In this document: one piece after another, positions 1 through 7,454 of the stretch
Position numbering within the stretch: position 1 is the first letter of the stretch
Layout: every line of letters begins with the position of its first letter
Assembly (NCBI GenBank): GCA_947380655.1
Contig: CANCRX010000067.1
Span: 1 to 15,680, forward strand
DNA: 15,680 nt
Direction: 5' to 3'
Origin: Alcaligenaceae bacterium
GTDB taxonomy: Bacteria; Pseudomonadota; Gammaproteobacteria; Burkholderiales; Burkholderiaceae_B
Position numbers and translations under genes: made by a program
The notes under the pieces: generated by a model
Database searches by the model: none
Told to the model about the DNA's origin: nothing
The model's input: the letters and a program-made list of their open reading frames with translations, nothing else

Positions 1-133
1 TCTGAAGATTAGGTATCCCGGGGCCTAGAGCCCCCTGAAGGGTCGTTCAAGACCAGGACGTTGATAGGTCAGGTGTGGAAGCGCAGTAATGCGTTAAGCT
101 AACTGATACTAATTGCCCGTGCGGCTTGATCCT
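1..133 (+). rRNA. rrl: 23S ribosomal RNA, 3' end (partial)
   Basis: This is the last ~130 nt of 23S rRNA and begins outside the window. It shows the conserved 3' terminal region of domain VI: the GGTCAGGTGTGGAAGCGCAG stretch, then CTAACTGATACTAAT, then CCGTGCGGCTTGATCC. The last part aligns with the E. coli 23S terminus CCGTGAGGCTTAACCTT, which sets the 3' end at about 133, uncertain by a few bases. The wording of the tail is that of Betaproteobacteria. It is transcribed towards the 5S gene as part of one rRNA operon. Confidence 0.93.
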
Positions 134-416
134 ATAACCCTACAGGTTATCCTGTTTGTTATAGCGTTTAAGTGTCGTTCAAATAAATTAAGGCGTGGTG
201 AGTTGCGGTGTTGTCAACACCGAACACGACTCCCACACAAGTAACAATCCCAACGTAGTTTATTGTTCAAATACCCAAATTCGATGTGCATGTCGGTCTC
301 TGTAAAATCCAGAGCATCTCCATGTACTGTTGCGCTTCTTCCCAGATTGGAATTGCTGTGATGCAATGACCCGTACCAACGTACCCGTCAGGCACAACAG
401 CAGTTCAACAAGTTAC
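134..416 (+). other. 23S-5S internal transcribed spacer
   Basis: A 283-nt spacer between 23S and 5S with no tRNA and no plausible protein gene. Two short perfect hairpins are visible: 206-222 (CGGTGTT / AACACCG around a three-base loop) and 298-314 (CTCTG / CAGAG around seven bases). These may be processing or anti-termination structures, but that is inference. Otherwise I see nothing specific. Confidence 0.6.
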
Positions 417-530
417 GCTTGACGACCATAGCGAGGTGGTCCCACCCCTTCCCATCCCGAACAGGACCGTGAAACACCTTAGCGCCGATGATAGTGGACG
501 TACGTCTGTGAAAGTAGGACATTGTCAAGC
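417..530 (+). rRNA. rrf: 5S ribosomal RNA
   Basis: A complete 5S rRNA of about 114 nt. The two ends pair to form helix I (GCTTGACGA at the start against TGTCAAGC at the end). The interior carries the universally conserved 5S core CCCATCCCGAACAGGACCGTGAAAC and the loop E/helix IV part GCCGATGATAGTG, followed by GTGAAAGTAGG. The sequence is of the betaproteobacterial (Alcaligenaceae-like) type. End positions are taken from the helix I pairing and may be off by one or two bases. Confidence 0.95.
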
Positions 531-540
531 TCTTACCCTA

Positions 541-573
541 AAAACCCCGTAGCCAAAAGCTGCGGGGTTTTTT
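541..573. terminator. Bidirectional intrinsic terminator between rRNA operon and ABC transporter operon
   Basis: A 10-bp stem (544-553 with 559-568, one G-T wobble) closes a five-base loop (CAAAA). It is extended by A-T pairs at the base and followed on the + strand by six T residues (568-573). Read on the - strand the same hairpin is followed by five T residues. It lies 10 nt after 5S and 5 nt after the stop codon of the convergent transporter gene, so it most likely ends both transcripts. Confidence 0.9.
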
Positions 574-578
574 CTTTG

Positions 579-3059
579 TCAGCCAAGATAAGCCAACTCA
601 AGTAGGTTAGCTTCTTTGAGCTGCTCTGGTGTTCCCTGGAATACTACATTGCCCGCACTGAGCAGATTGCTGCTATCAGACAAAGCCAGTGCCATATCTG
701 CCATTTGATCAACAAGTAGAAGCGTCATACCTTCTTTGCGCAGCGCAGCGAGACGCACAAATAGCTCATCGACAATCGCTGGGGCGAGTCCCAGTGAGGG
801 CTCATCCAGCAGCAAGACAACAGGACGTGCAGCTAAACCACGGGCTAGAGCCAGCATCTGCTGTTCGCCACCAGAAAGCAATCCCGCGCGTCTGGTTCTG
901 ATCGTTTTAAGCTTAGGAAATATAGAGTAAAGGTATTCAAGCTGTTCATCGCTCAAACCACCTCGTGCATAGGCGCCAATTTTTATATTGTCTTCTACAG
1001 ATAATTCTATAAATACTTGCCGGCCTTCAGGAACCATGACTAGACCAAGTGCTGCAATCTGATGAGCCGGTAGATCCGTAATATCTCGTCCATCGAACGC
1101 GATAGATCCTGTGAATTTTTTATGTAAACCCGAGATCGAACGCATGAGTGTAGATTTACCCGCACCATTCGCGCCCAGGATACAGGCGGTTTGATTTCTC
1201 TTTAAGCTCAAATCAATGTTGTTGAGTACATCTGCAGCCCCATAGTTCGCACACACATTACTCACTACCAGAACATCTGTATGAGACGTCGCCAACTCAT
1301 TGACCTGTTCAGTCATATTCAGGAAGAACTTTGATTCACCGTTGCCAAGATATGCCGCGCGCACACGCGCGTTGTGTTGAATCTCAACGGGGACACCTGA
1401 AGCAATGAGCTTGCCTTGATCTAATACGTGAATCTGATCAGAGATACTCATGACCAAGGCCATGTCGTGCTCAATAATGAATACGCCAACACCTTGCGCC
1501 GAGATATTTCTTAGTACAACACCCAGTTGGGATTTTTCTTCCGCAGATAATCCCGCAGCAGGTTCGTCCAGCATGATCATGCTGGGACGTGTCGCAAGCG
1601 CGCGTGCGATTTCTACGAGTCTGCGATCTACGTGTGCGAGTGAGTCTGCGCGAACGTTACCGTCACCTTGAAAACCCACGAAGCTTAAGAGCGCCGCACA
1701 TAACTTGAGTGATTGTTCAGGAAGAGCGTGACCAATGAGTCGACCTTGTAACAGTCCAAAATATACGTTTTCGATAACAGACATATCACCAAACAGTTGT
1801 GACGTTTGATAAGTGCGGGCAATACCCGCACGTCCCACCTGAAAGCTGGGCAGTGCACTCAACTCTTTATGGTCAAGATAGACCGCACCCGTACTTGGCT
1901 GATAAAACCCAGTTACTAAATTTAAAAGTGTAGTTTTACCTGCTCCGTTAGGGCCAATCAAACTGGTAATCTGACCTGTATGCGCTTGCAGCGTAACATC
2001 CTGAAGTGCAACGTTACCGCCAAATACAACACCAAGTTTTTCAAGTTTTAGCAGCCCAGGTTTTGTGCTGCTAAACCAGGAGAGTGCGAGCGAAGGATCC
2101 GCATGGACTGTGGCAACTAATTTCTTGAAATAACGACGTGTCGCATGTCCAAGTGCGCCGGTCAAACCATTCGGTGCGACCAGCAGCACAATCAGCAGTA
2201 ACCCACCAAAAAACATCAAACGATATTCAGCAAGAGAAGAAAGTGCCTCGGGCAGCAAGATCACCATGACCGCGCCGACCAAGGGACCCGCAGCTTGACC
2301 AATACCTCCAATCATCACCATTAACAAAAAGATGATCGACTGAAAAAATGGAAACGACTCAGGACTGATGAAACCGTTGAGTACGGCAAAGAGGCAGCCT
2401 GCCACACCTGTTAAGGCCGCTGACAGCGCAAAAGCAATCACACGCACCAGCATCAGATTCGCGCCAATGGCGCTCGCGGCAATTTCTGCACCGCGTGTGG
2501 CGCGCATTACGACGCCCCATTTGCTTGAGGCGAACAAAGCGTAAGCAGGGATGAGCAACGCACTGATTACAACAGCCATGATGGCTATGCCAGAGCTATC
2601 CAACAGGTAACCAAACAAAGACGGTTGAGGAATACCCATCATCCCGTTCCAGCCACCGGTTACGTCTTTCCACTCTGCAATACCTTGTTCAACAAAATAG
2701 CCAAAGGCAATGGTGACCATTGCGAGGTAGGGGCCTTTGACACGCAAAGCTGGTAAAGACAGCGCTGCGCCAGCCAGACCAGAAACGATCGCTGCACAGA
2801 GCATCGATAATGGAAAGGGCATTCCAAATTTCATGGTGGCGATCGTACCCACATAGGCACCGATCGCATAAAACGCAGCGTGGCCAAGTGAGGTTTGCCC
2901 CACAAGACCCATCAAAATATTAAGACCTACACCAACAATGGCGGTGATCGCCACGGTGCCAATGACCAATACCTGATATTCATTCGTGAGGCCAACGGCG
3001 ACACAGCCAATCAACAGCCAGGCCAGACCGGTCAGCCAGGAGATTTTAAGGGCGCTCAT
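579..3059 (-). CDS. livM-livG-livF: Fused LivM-LivG-LivF: HAAT-family ABC transporter permease with two ATPase domains
   Basis: An 826-residue inner-membrane protein combining three subunits of a branched-chain-amino-acid-type (HAAT) importer. Residues 1-~305 are a LivM-type permease with many hydrophobic segments and the conserved GQTSLGHAAFYAIGAY motif near 54-69. Residues ~335-575 are a LivG-type ATPase: Walker A GPNGAGKTT 369-377, Walker B MIMLDEP 494-500, H-loop His531. Its signature position reads SLAHVD (473-478) in place of the usual LSGGQ/LAYGQ-like motif. Residues ~598-826 are a LivF-type ATPase: Walker A GANGAGKST 629-637, signature LSGGE 728-732, Walker B LLLDEPSLGLAP, and Gln785 at the H-loop position, as E. 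coli LivF also has Gln. Met582 in the linker could be a relic LivF start, but I see no ribosome site before it. The start codon overlaps the livH stop (ATGA), implying translational coupling. LivM-LivG fusions are known in Burkholderiales; the substrate is not deducible. Confidence 0.93.
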   Translation of the reverse strand: MSALKISWLTGLAWLLIGCVAVGLTNEYQVLVIGTVAITAIVGVGLNILMGLVGQTSLGHAAFYAIGAYVGTIATMKFGMPFPLSMLCAAIVSGLAGAALSLPALRVKGPYLAMVTIAFGYFVEQGIAEWKDVTGGWNGMMGIPQPSLFGYLLDSSGIAIMAVVISALLIPAYALFASSKWGVVMRATRGAEIAASAIGANLMLVRVIAFALSAALTGVAGCLFAVLNGFISPESFPFFQSIIFLLMVMIGGIGQAAGPLVGAVMVILLPEALSSLAEYRLMFFGGLLLIVLLVAPNGLTGALGHATRRYFKKLVATVHADPSLALSWFSSTKPGLLKLEKLGVVFGGNVALQDVTLQAHTGQITSLIGPNGAGKTTLLNLVTGFYQPSTGAVYLDHKELSALPSFQVGRAGIARTYQTSQLFGDMSVIENVYFGLLQGRLIGHALPEQSLKLCAALLSFVGFQGDGNVRADSLAHVDRRLVEIARALATRPSMIMLDEPAAGLSAEEKSQLGVVLRNISAQGVGVFIIEHDMALVMSISDQIHVLDQGKLIASGVPVEIQHNARVRAAYLGNGESKFFLNMTEQVNELATSHTDVLVVSNVCANYGAADVLNNIDLSLKRNQTACILGANGAGKSTLMRSISGLHKKFTGSIAFDGRDITDLPAHQIAALGLVMVPEGRQVFIELSVEDNIKIGAYARGGLSDEQLEYLYSIFPKLKTIRTRRAGLLSGGEQQMLALARGLAARPVVLLLDEPSLGLAPAIVDELFVRLAALRKEGMTLLLVDQMADMALALSDSSNLLSAGNVVFQGTPEQLKEANLLELAYLG

Positions 3060-3937
3060 ATCTTGTTCACGCCTTTGCGTCCAAATAAGCCGACAGGTCG
3101 GATGGCCAGCACCGCGATGGTGAGTGCGAAAGAAAACATCTGCGCATAGGTCGAGCCAAAGGCTGTGACGAGTATGGCTTCGGTGATCCCTAAAATAAGT
3201 CCACCAGCCATTACGCCCGCAGCACTATCGATGCCACCCAGTATGGCCGCAGCAAAAGCTTTGATGCCAAAGATGGTTCCCATCCCGGCTGAAACGGTAT
3301 AGAGCGGTGCAATCAGGATGCCGGCGATACCGGCGAAGACCCCCGCTAGTGCGAAGGCCAGGCTAATCGTTTTTTCTGTATGAATCCCCATCAGCCTTGC
3401 CGCGGAGGGGTTCTGTGCGATGGCGAGAAGTGCTTTGCCAATTTTGGTGAACCGCATGACTAACGCTAAGCCTAGTGCTATTCCAAAACCAACAATGGGA
3501 ATCAGAATTTGTAAAAAAGAAATACGTAAGCCGGCAAGATCAACACCCATTTGTAATAAGGGAGAGGACATGCCGCGCGGATCTTTACCAAAAGTAAAGA
3601 GAACGATATTTTCTAGAATCAGACCCAGTGCAACAGTGGCCATCAGCCACGCATCGGAGTGACGCTTGACGAACGGACGCACCGCCACAAGCTCAACTAG
3701 TCCGCTCCATAGTCCGCACATAATTAAGGCGAGTGGGATAGCAATCCAGGCTGACAACCCCGACTGGTTGACCATGCTAAACGTCAGCACTGCGCCCAGC
3801 ATCAGGCAAGAGCCTTGTGCAAAATTGACTGTCCTCGAGATCGCATAGGTTGTATAAAACCCGAGGGCAGTCAGACCATACATGCTTCCGATCCCTGCGC
3901 CAGTAATTAGCGCAGAAATCAGCTCATTGAGACCCAT
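3056..3937 (-). CDS. livH: LivH-type ABC transporter permease
   Basis: A 293-residue hydrophobic inner-membrane permease of the HAAT family, close to the usual ~290-308 residues for LivH. Visible family marks are the N-terminal ITGAGIGSMYGLTALGF segment, TVNFAQGSCLMLGA near residues 36-49, the cytoplasmic coupling-loop region RFTKIGKALLAIAQNPSAARLMGI near 162-185, and AAILGGIDSAAGVMAGG near 230-246. It would pair with the LivM-type domain of the next gene to form the translocation pore. Its stop codon overlaps the next start by four bases. It begins only five bases after the binding-protein stop and no strong ribosome site is seen there, so translation probably depends on read-through coupling. 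The solute may be a branched-chain amino acid or another amino/carboxylic compound. Confidence 0.92.
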   Translation of the reverse strand: MGLNELISALITGAGIGSMYGLTALGFYTTYAISRTVNFAQGSCLMLGAVLTFSMVNQSGLSAWIAIPLALIMCGLWSGLVELVAVRPFVKRHSDAWLMATVALGLILENIVLFTFGKDPRGMSSPLLQMGVDLAGLRISFLQILIPIVGFGIALGLALVMRFTKIGKALLAIAQNPSAARLMGIHTEKTISLAFALAGVFAGIAGILIAPLYTVSAGMGTIFGIKAFAAAILGGIDSAAGVMAGGLILGITEAILVTAFGSTYAQMFSFALTIAVLAIRPVGLFGRKGVNKI

Positions 3938-3942
3938 GATCG

Positions 3943-5112
3943 TTATTTAACCGGAACGATCTTGCCGCCGTCATAACGAACCATGACGTAGTCAGTCGGT
4001 GAGAGTGCTTCGTGAGCAGTCGTTGCGAAGGGCTTTTCATATTTTTTGATCAGGCCCTGATAGCTCTCAAGTTGCTCGAGCGCTGCACGGATTGCTTCAC
4101 CATCTGTGCATTTAGCTTTCTCGATCGCGAGTGCTAGCAAATTCATTGCATCGTAGGCGTTTGCGGTACCGACCGGCGCGATCACATCGGCAGGTGTTTT
4201 AACGCCGTAACGCTTGCTGAGTTCGCCAAATACCTTTTCTGAGACGGGTGTGGGCGCTGAAAAGAAACTATAGGTCTGGATGAAATGTACGTCCCCTGCT
4301 GTCGGGCCAACGAGCTCGTCAAAACGTCCACCAGAAATACCCCAGTGCGATACAACAGGCACGGTCCAGCCCATACGCTCACGTGATTTCATCATCTGGG
4401 CACCCGGTGCAGCGTTGGCGACCAGAATGATTGTGTCGGCACCGGCATTTTTGAGGCGACCCAGCTGCGGCGTCACATCCACATCGCTTTGCTCAAGCTT
4501 TTCTACGCCGGCAAGCGTGATCCCCGCGGCGGCTGCAGCGGCTTTGAGACCTTTTTCATTTGATTCGCCCCATGGGTTGTTAACCAAGACGAGGCCAGGT
4601 TTTTTAGCATTAAATTTTTTCATCGCGTATTCGATGAGCGCAATGTCGACGAGGTCGTCTTGCGCAGAAACACGGAATACGTAGTTAGGTGTGGCGCCAT
4701 TTTTGGTAATGTTGGTGCCTGCAGCCCACACGCCTAAAAATGGTTTTTTATTCTGGTTAGCAATTGGCACGATCGCCAAAGATACAGGTGTATCGATGCC
4801 GCCAAACAAGGCTGCTACTTTTTCACTGGAGATTAATTCACGCGCAGCCGTCACGCCTTTTGGCGGGCTGGATTCGTCATCACGTTTGATCAGGACAAAT
4901 TTCTTGCCACCTAACACGCCACCTTTGGCATTGATTTCATCAATCGCAATGGTCAGCCCACGAACAATAGACTCACCCGATTGGGCGGACTGGCCCGTCA
5001 GCGCCGCGACCAAACCAACTTTGATGTCTTGGCTGTAGCCAACGCTGGGGATCAATGCCGTTGCGAGCGCGGAGGCCGCGATACAAATACTCATGACACG
5101 TTTGTTGTTCAT
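3943..5112 (-). CDS. livK: LivK-type periplasmic substrate-binding protein of the HAAT transporter
   Basis: A 389-residue periplasmic-binding fold type I protein (Peripla_BP_6 family). The N-terminus is a classical signal peptide: MNNKRV, a hydrophobic stretch to about residue 25, and likely cleavage after GYS near 27. The mature protein opens with DIKVGLVAALTGQSAQSGES, which is the family's ligand-site signature region, followed by INAKGGVLGGKKFVLIKRDDES. Further family marks are AALFGGIDTPVSLA and the C-terminal NAYDAMNLLALAIEKAK. It should capture the ligand in the periplasm and deliver it to the LivH/LivM pore encoded directly downstream. It is the first gene of the operon, so the promoter should lie in 5113-5226. 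The weak ribosome site GGAA lies ~10 nt before the ATG. HAAT binding proteins of Burkholderiales take amino acids, aromatic acids or amides, so the gene symbol marks family, not substrate. Confidence 0.92.
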   Translation of the reverse strand: MNNKRVMSICIAASALATALIPSVGYSQDIKVGLVAALTGQSAQSGESIVRGLTIAIDEINAKGGVLGGKKFVLIKRDDESSPPKGVTAARELISSEKVAALFGGIDTPVSLAIVPIANQNKKPFLGVWAAGTNITKNGATPNYVFRVSAQDDLVDIALIEYAMKKFNAKKPGLVLVNNPWGESNEKGLKAAAAAAGITLAGVEKLEQSDVDVTPQLGRLKNAGADTIILVANAAPGAQMMKSRERMGWTVPVVSHWGISGGRFDELVGPTAGDVHFIQTYSFFSAPTPVSEKVFGELSKRYGVKTPADVIAPVGTANAYDAMNLLALAIEKAKCTDGEAIRAALEQLESYQGLIKKYEKPFATTAHEALSPTDYVMVRYDGGKIVPVK

Positions 5113-5186
5113 TGCATGTATTCCAATAAAAATTGTCGCAAAGAGGATTCGGTGAGCTAAGCAGATACGAACATCGGCATGGTTCT

Positions 5187-5202
5187 TGCATGAATAGATG
5201 CA
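5187..5202. promoter_or_regulatory. Inverted repeat in the divergent livK / oxygenase intergenic region
   Basis: The interval 5113-5259 separates two divergent genes and should hold both promoters. It contains a perfect inverted repeat TGCAT-(6 nt)-ATGCA, the right part of which lies in an eight-base palindrome GATGCATC (5197-5204). Spacing and position between divergent genes fit a dimeric regulator site such as a LysR or GntR operator. No regulator gene lies in the window and I could not pick confident -35/-10 elements. Confidence 0.25.
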
Positions 5203-5248
5203 TCAGGGCAAGAGCCTTCAATCTTTTTGGTCAGTCTTCGCATATCTT

Positions 5249-5252
5249 GGAG
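5249..5252 (+). promoter_or_regulatory. Ribosome binding site GGAG deciding a GTG start at 5260
   Basis: GGAG lies seven nucleotides before an in-frame GTG at 5260. The alternative upstream TTG at 5227 has no purine-rich stretch before it, and the extra residues it would add (MVSLRISWSPI) look unlike the family N-terminus. Confidence 0.7.
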
Positions 5253-5259
5253 TCCAATC

Positions 5260-6279
5260 GTGCCGCAGAATATTCCGCTTCTTGATCTTTCGCCGTTCTA
5301 TCAAACGAGTCGTGACACGGAGGAATTTAAGCAATTGTTATGCCAGATTGACGAGGCACTCCGGACAACGGGCTTTCTGTGCATAAAAGGCACGCCAGTA
5401 AGCACCGAAATGGTGCGCCATGCCCAAAATACGGCCTTAGCGTTTTTTGATTTACCGCTTGAGGAGAAAAACCTCGTTAAAGCACTCAAACACGCCAACC
5501 GTGGCTATACAGGCTTAGCGGAGTTGGGACTGTCCTATGCCATGGATGCGGATGACTTAAAAAAAGACCGCCAATCGCCGCCAGACTTGTTTGAGCGCTA
5601 TCGGATCGGTCCGGTCGAACAATTTGATCCGGCCGTAATGCAGTTATTCGCGAATGGCGCCTATGCACCAAATATCTGGCCTGATACACCGTCGTCTTTT
5701 GCGTCAGTTATGCAGGACTATTACCTTAAGATGAATCGCTTGTCCCAGGATTTGCTTGAATTATTCGCCCTCGTGCTTGGACTGCCTGAGCAATGGTTTG
5801 CTGATAAGGTGGATCGGAGCATGGCGTCGCTTGCGATCAATCACTACCCCGCTCAGCTCGAGCCGCCGCTGCCAGGTCAATTACGCGCAGGTCCCCATAC
5901 GGATTACGGCACCGTCACCATTGTGGCGCCAACCGCCGCACCAGGTGGGTTACAGACACGCACTAAAGACGGGCAATGGGAAGATGTGCAGGTTGAACCT
6001 GGGACCTTTGTTGTCAATATCGGTGACATGATGGCGCAGTGGACCAATGACAAATGGGTCTCGACCGTTCACCGTGTGGTCAACCCCCAACTGGACTCAG
6101 GTTTGGCAGGCCGTCGTTTATCACTGGTCTTTTTTCATCAGCCCAATCCTGACGCGGTAATCGACTGTATTCCAACCTGTATTACCGAGAAGGCACCTAA
6201 AAAGTATGACGCGGTGATTGCAGGTGAATACATTTCGGCCAAAATTAACCGACATTTCAAAAGCTATCTCGCGGCTTGA
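5260..6279 (+). CDS. Isopenicillin-N-synthase-like Fe(II)/2-oxoglutarate-dependent oxygenase
   Basis: A soluble cytoplasmic oxygenase of about 339 residues with the DIOX_N plus 2OG-FeII_Oxy architecture. I start it at GTG 5260, which gives MPQNIPLLDLSPF, a typical family opening; a TTG at 5227 would add 11 residues. The Fe(II) ligands are visible as HTD (His213, Asp215 in GPHTDYGTVTIV) and the distal His271 (VSTVHRVVNP). The co-substrate-binding RxS motif is Arg286-Leu-Ser288. NIGDMMAQWTNDKWVSTVHRV is the classical segment between them. Members hydroxylate, desaturate or cyclise small molecules and need 2-oxoglutarate (or ethylene-forming/ACC-oxidase-type chemistry). It is divergent from the ABC operon and 134 bp ahead of the Bug protein gene. 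It probably acts on, or on a product of, what the transporters import. The substrate cannot be predicted. Confidence 0.9.
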   Translation: MPQNIPLLDLSPFYQTSRDTEEFKQLLCQIDEALRTTGFLCIKGTPVSTEMVRHAQNTALAFFDLPLEEKNLVKALKHANRGYTGLAELGLSYAMDADDLKKDRQSPPDLFERYRIGPVEQFDPAVMQLFANGAYAPNIWPDTPSSFASVMQDYYLKMNRLSQDLLELFALVLGLPEQWFADKVDRSMASLAINHYPAQLEPPLPGQLRAGPHTDYGTVTIVAPTAAPGGLQTRTKDGQWEDVQVEPGTFVVNIGDMMAQWTNDKWVSTVHRVVNPQLDSGLAGRRLSLVFFHQPNPDAVIDCIPTCITEKAPKKYDAVIAGEYISAKINRHFKSYLAA

Positions 6280-6413
6280 CCTAAAGAAGTGATCGGACGA
6301 GGAGGGTAAGCAGTCGTTTATGCCTGAAAGATTAGGTGGCATCCTAAGTTATTAAACAACTTTCTCTAGTGCTTGTGATAAAACGTATCTATAACAAAGA
6401 TACTGGAGACAAG
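6280..6413 (+). other. Intergenic gap before the Bug-QOR-CoA-transferase group
   Basis: 134 bp without a gene. It contains a small hairpin TTAGG-(6 nt)-CCTAA at 6332-6347 without a T run, and an AT-rich stretch with a possible -10 element TATAAC at 6390-6395 but no matching -35. A separate promoter for the downstream group is possible, as is read-through from the oxygenase gene. Confidence 0.3.
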
Positions 6414-7454
6414 ATGCAACGTCGCACCCACCCTGCATACATAAAAATCGCGCGCGTTAAGCGAAATCTACTGACTGCGCGTGTCGTAAGCGCGGCACTG
6501 GCCGCCCTCCTTACGATATTTTCCTTTTCAGCCACAACAATTGCCACCGCCCAAGAAACTTACCCGTCGCGCCCCATCACCATTGTTGTGCCGTCCCCTG
6601 CGGGAAACGTAAATGATGCAGTCGCACGATTGATCGGTCAGGAATTAACCAAAGTCTGGAATCAACCTATTGTCATTGAAAATAAAGCTGGGGCGGGTAC
6701 GACAACGGGTACTAACTATGTAGCGCGCGGACCTAAAGATGGATATACCGTGTTGCTGACGTTTACTGCGCACGTGCAAAATCCTTCGCTATATTCTGCG
6801 TTGGGTTATGACCCGATAAAGGATTTTGAGCCTGTCAGTGAGGTTGCTGCATCGTCTGTGATTTTGGCCGTGTCACCGGACTACCCGTATAAAACCTTGC
6901 CAGAGATCGTCAAGCAAATAAAAGCTTCGTCCACCCCTGTGCCATACGGTTCTTACGGCAACGGCACCACGGGTCATTTAATGGGCGAGTTGTTTGTTCG
7001 CGAGGCGGGTCTAAATATGGATCATGTTGCCTATAAGGGTGGCGCACCACTCGCGACCGATCTGGCCGCAGGGCATGTGAAAATTGGTTTTATCGCAGTA
7101 GGCACTGCCATGCCATTGTTAAGCGCTAAAAAAATTATCCCGGTGGCGATCGCTGGCGAAAAGCGCTCAGATTTGATGCCTGAGGTTCCGACCTTTCTTG
7201 AGTTAGGCTACAAGGGCTTTGAGCCGGAGGCGTGGATGGGTTTGCTGTTTCCGGCAGGTGTGCCTAAAGAGCGTGTCGCAGCGTTGTCAAAAGAAGTTGC
7301 GCGCATCGTTCGTATTCCAGAGATCGACAAACGTATGCGTGAGCTCAATCTCGTTCCGATCGGCAATACCCCTGAGCAATTCGCCAAGGTGATTCAAGAC
7401 GACTATCAAAAATGGGCCGCCATCATCAAGCAGGCAGGGATCAAGCTTGATTAA
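6414..7454 (+). CDS. Bug family (TctC-like) periplasmic solute-binding protein
   Basis: A 346-residue extracytoplasmic binding protein of the tripartite-tricarboxylate-receptor (Bug/TctC) family. The ATG at 6414 is preceded by GGAG at 6405-6408, five bases away; a GTG at 6369 is in frame but has no such site. The signal peptide has an unusually long basic n-region (about 20 residues) and a hydrophobic core near 22-44, with likely cleavage after ATA at 46. The mature start YPSRPITIVVPSPAGNVND and the motifs IENKAGAGTTTGT, DGYTVLLTF, YDPIKDFEPV and GLNMDHVAYKGGAPLATDLAAGHVKIGF are diagnostic. No TctA/TctB membrane subunits are nearby, so it is an orphan, as most Bug proteins are. Bug proteins bind carboxylates, amides and related molecules; the ligand is unknown. 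Its last codons overlap the next gene's start. Confidence 0.92.
   Translation: MQRRTHPAYIKIARVKRNLLTARVVSAALAALLTIFSFSATTIATAQETYPSRPITIVVPSPAGNVNDAVARLIGQELTKVWNQPIVIENKAGAGTTTGTNYVARGPKDGYTVLLTFTAHVQNPSLYSALGYDPIKDFEPVSEVAASSVILAVSPDYPYKTLPEIVKQIKASSTPVPYGSYGNGTTGHLMGELFVREAGLNMDHVAYKGGAPLATDLAAGHVKIGFIAVGTAMPLLSAKKIIPVAIAGEKRSDLMPEVPTFLELGYKGFEPEAWMGLLFPAGVPKERVAALSKEVARIVRIPEIDKRMRELNLVPIGNTPEQFAKVIQDDYQKWAAIIKQAGIKLD
7436..7440 (+). promoter_or_regulatory. Ribosome binding site AGGGA for a TTG start at 7447
   Basis: AGGGA lies inside the end of the Bug gene, six bases before TTG 7447. No in-frame ATG is available near the expected N-terminus of the oxidoreductase, which normally begins a few residues before the (A)L(L/V)C motif, so a TTG start fits best. 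Confidence 0.55.

Noticed and set aside
134..416. A possible tRNA or small RNA gene in the 23S-5S spacer
   Set aside because: No cloverleaf, TTCGA-type T-loop or CCA end was found; only two short hairpins are present.
1314..1316. Internal start (Met582) for a separate LivF protein
   Set aside because: The reading frame is continuous through the linker and no purine-rich ribosome site lies before this ATG, so a fusion is the simpler reading.
4280..5038. Long open frames on the + strand opposite the binding-protein gene
   Set aside because: They are antisense to a clear signal-peptide-bearing binding protein and show no family features of their own.
5227..5259. TTG start at 5227 for the IPNS-like oxygenase
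   Set aside because: It has no ribosome site and the added residues do not resemble the family; the GTG at 5260 has GGAG at good spacing.
6332..6347. Terminator after the IPNS-like oxygenase
   Set aside because: The stem is only five pairs and has no T run after it.
6369..6413. GTG start at 6369 for the first Bug protein
   Set aside because: It would add 15 hydrophilic residues before an already long n-region and has no ribosome site; ATG 6414 has GGAG.
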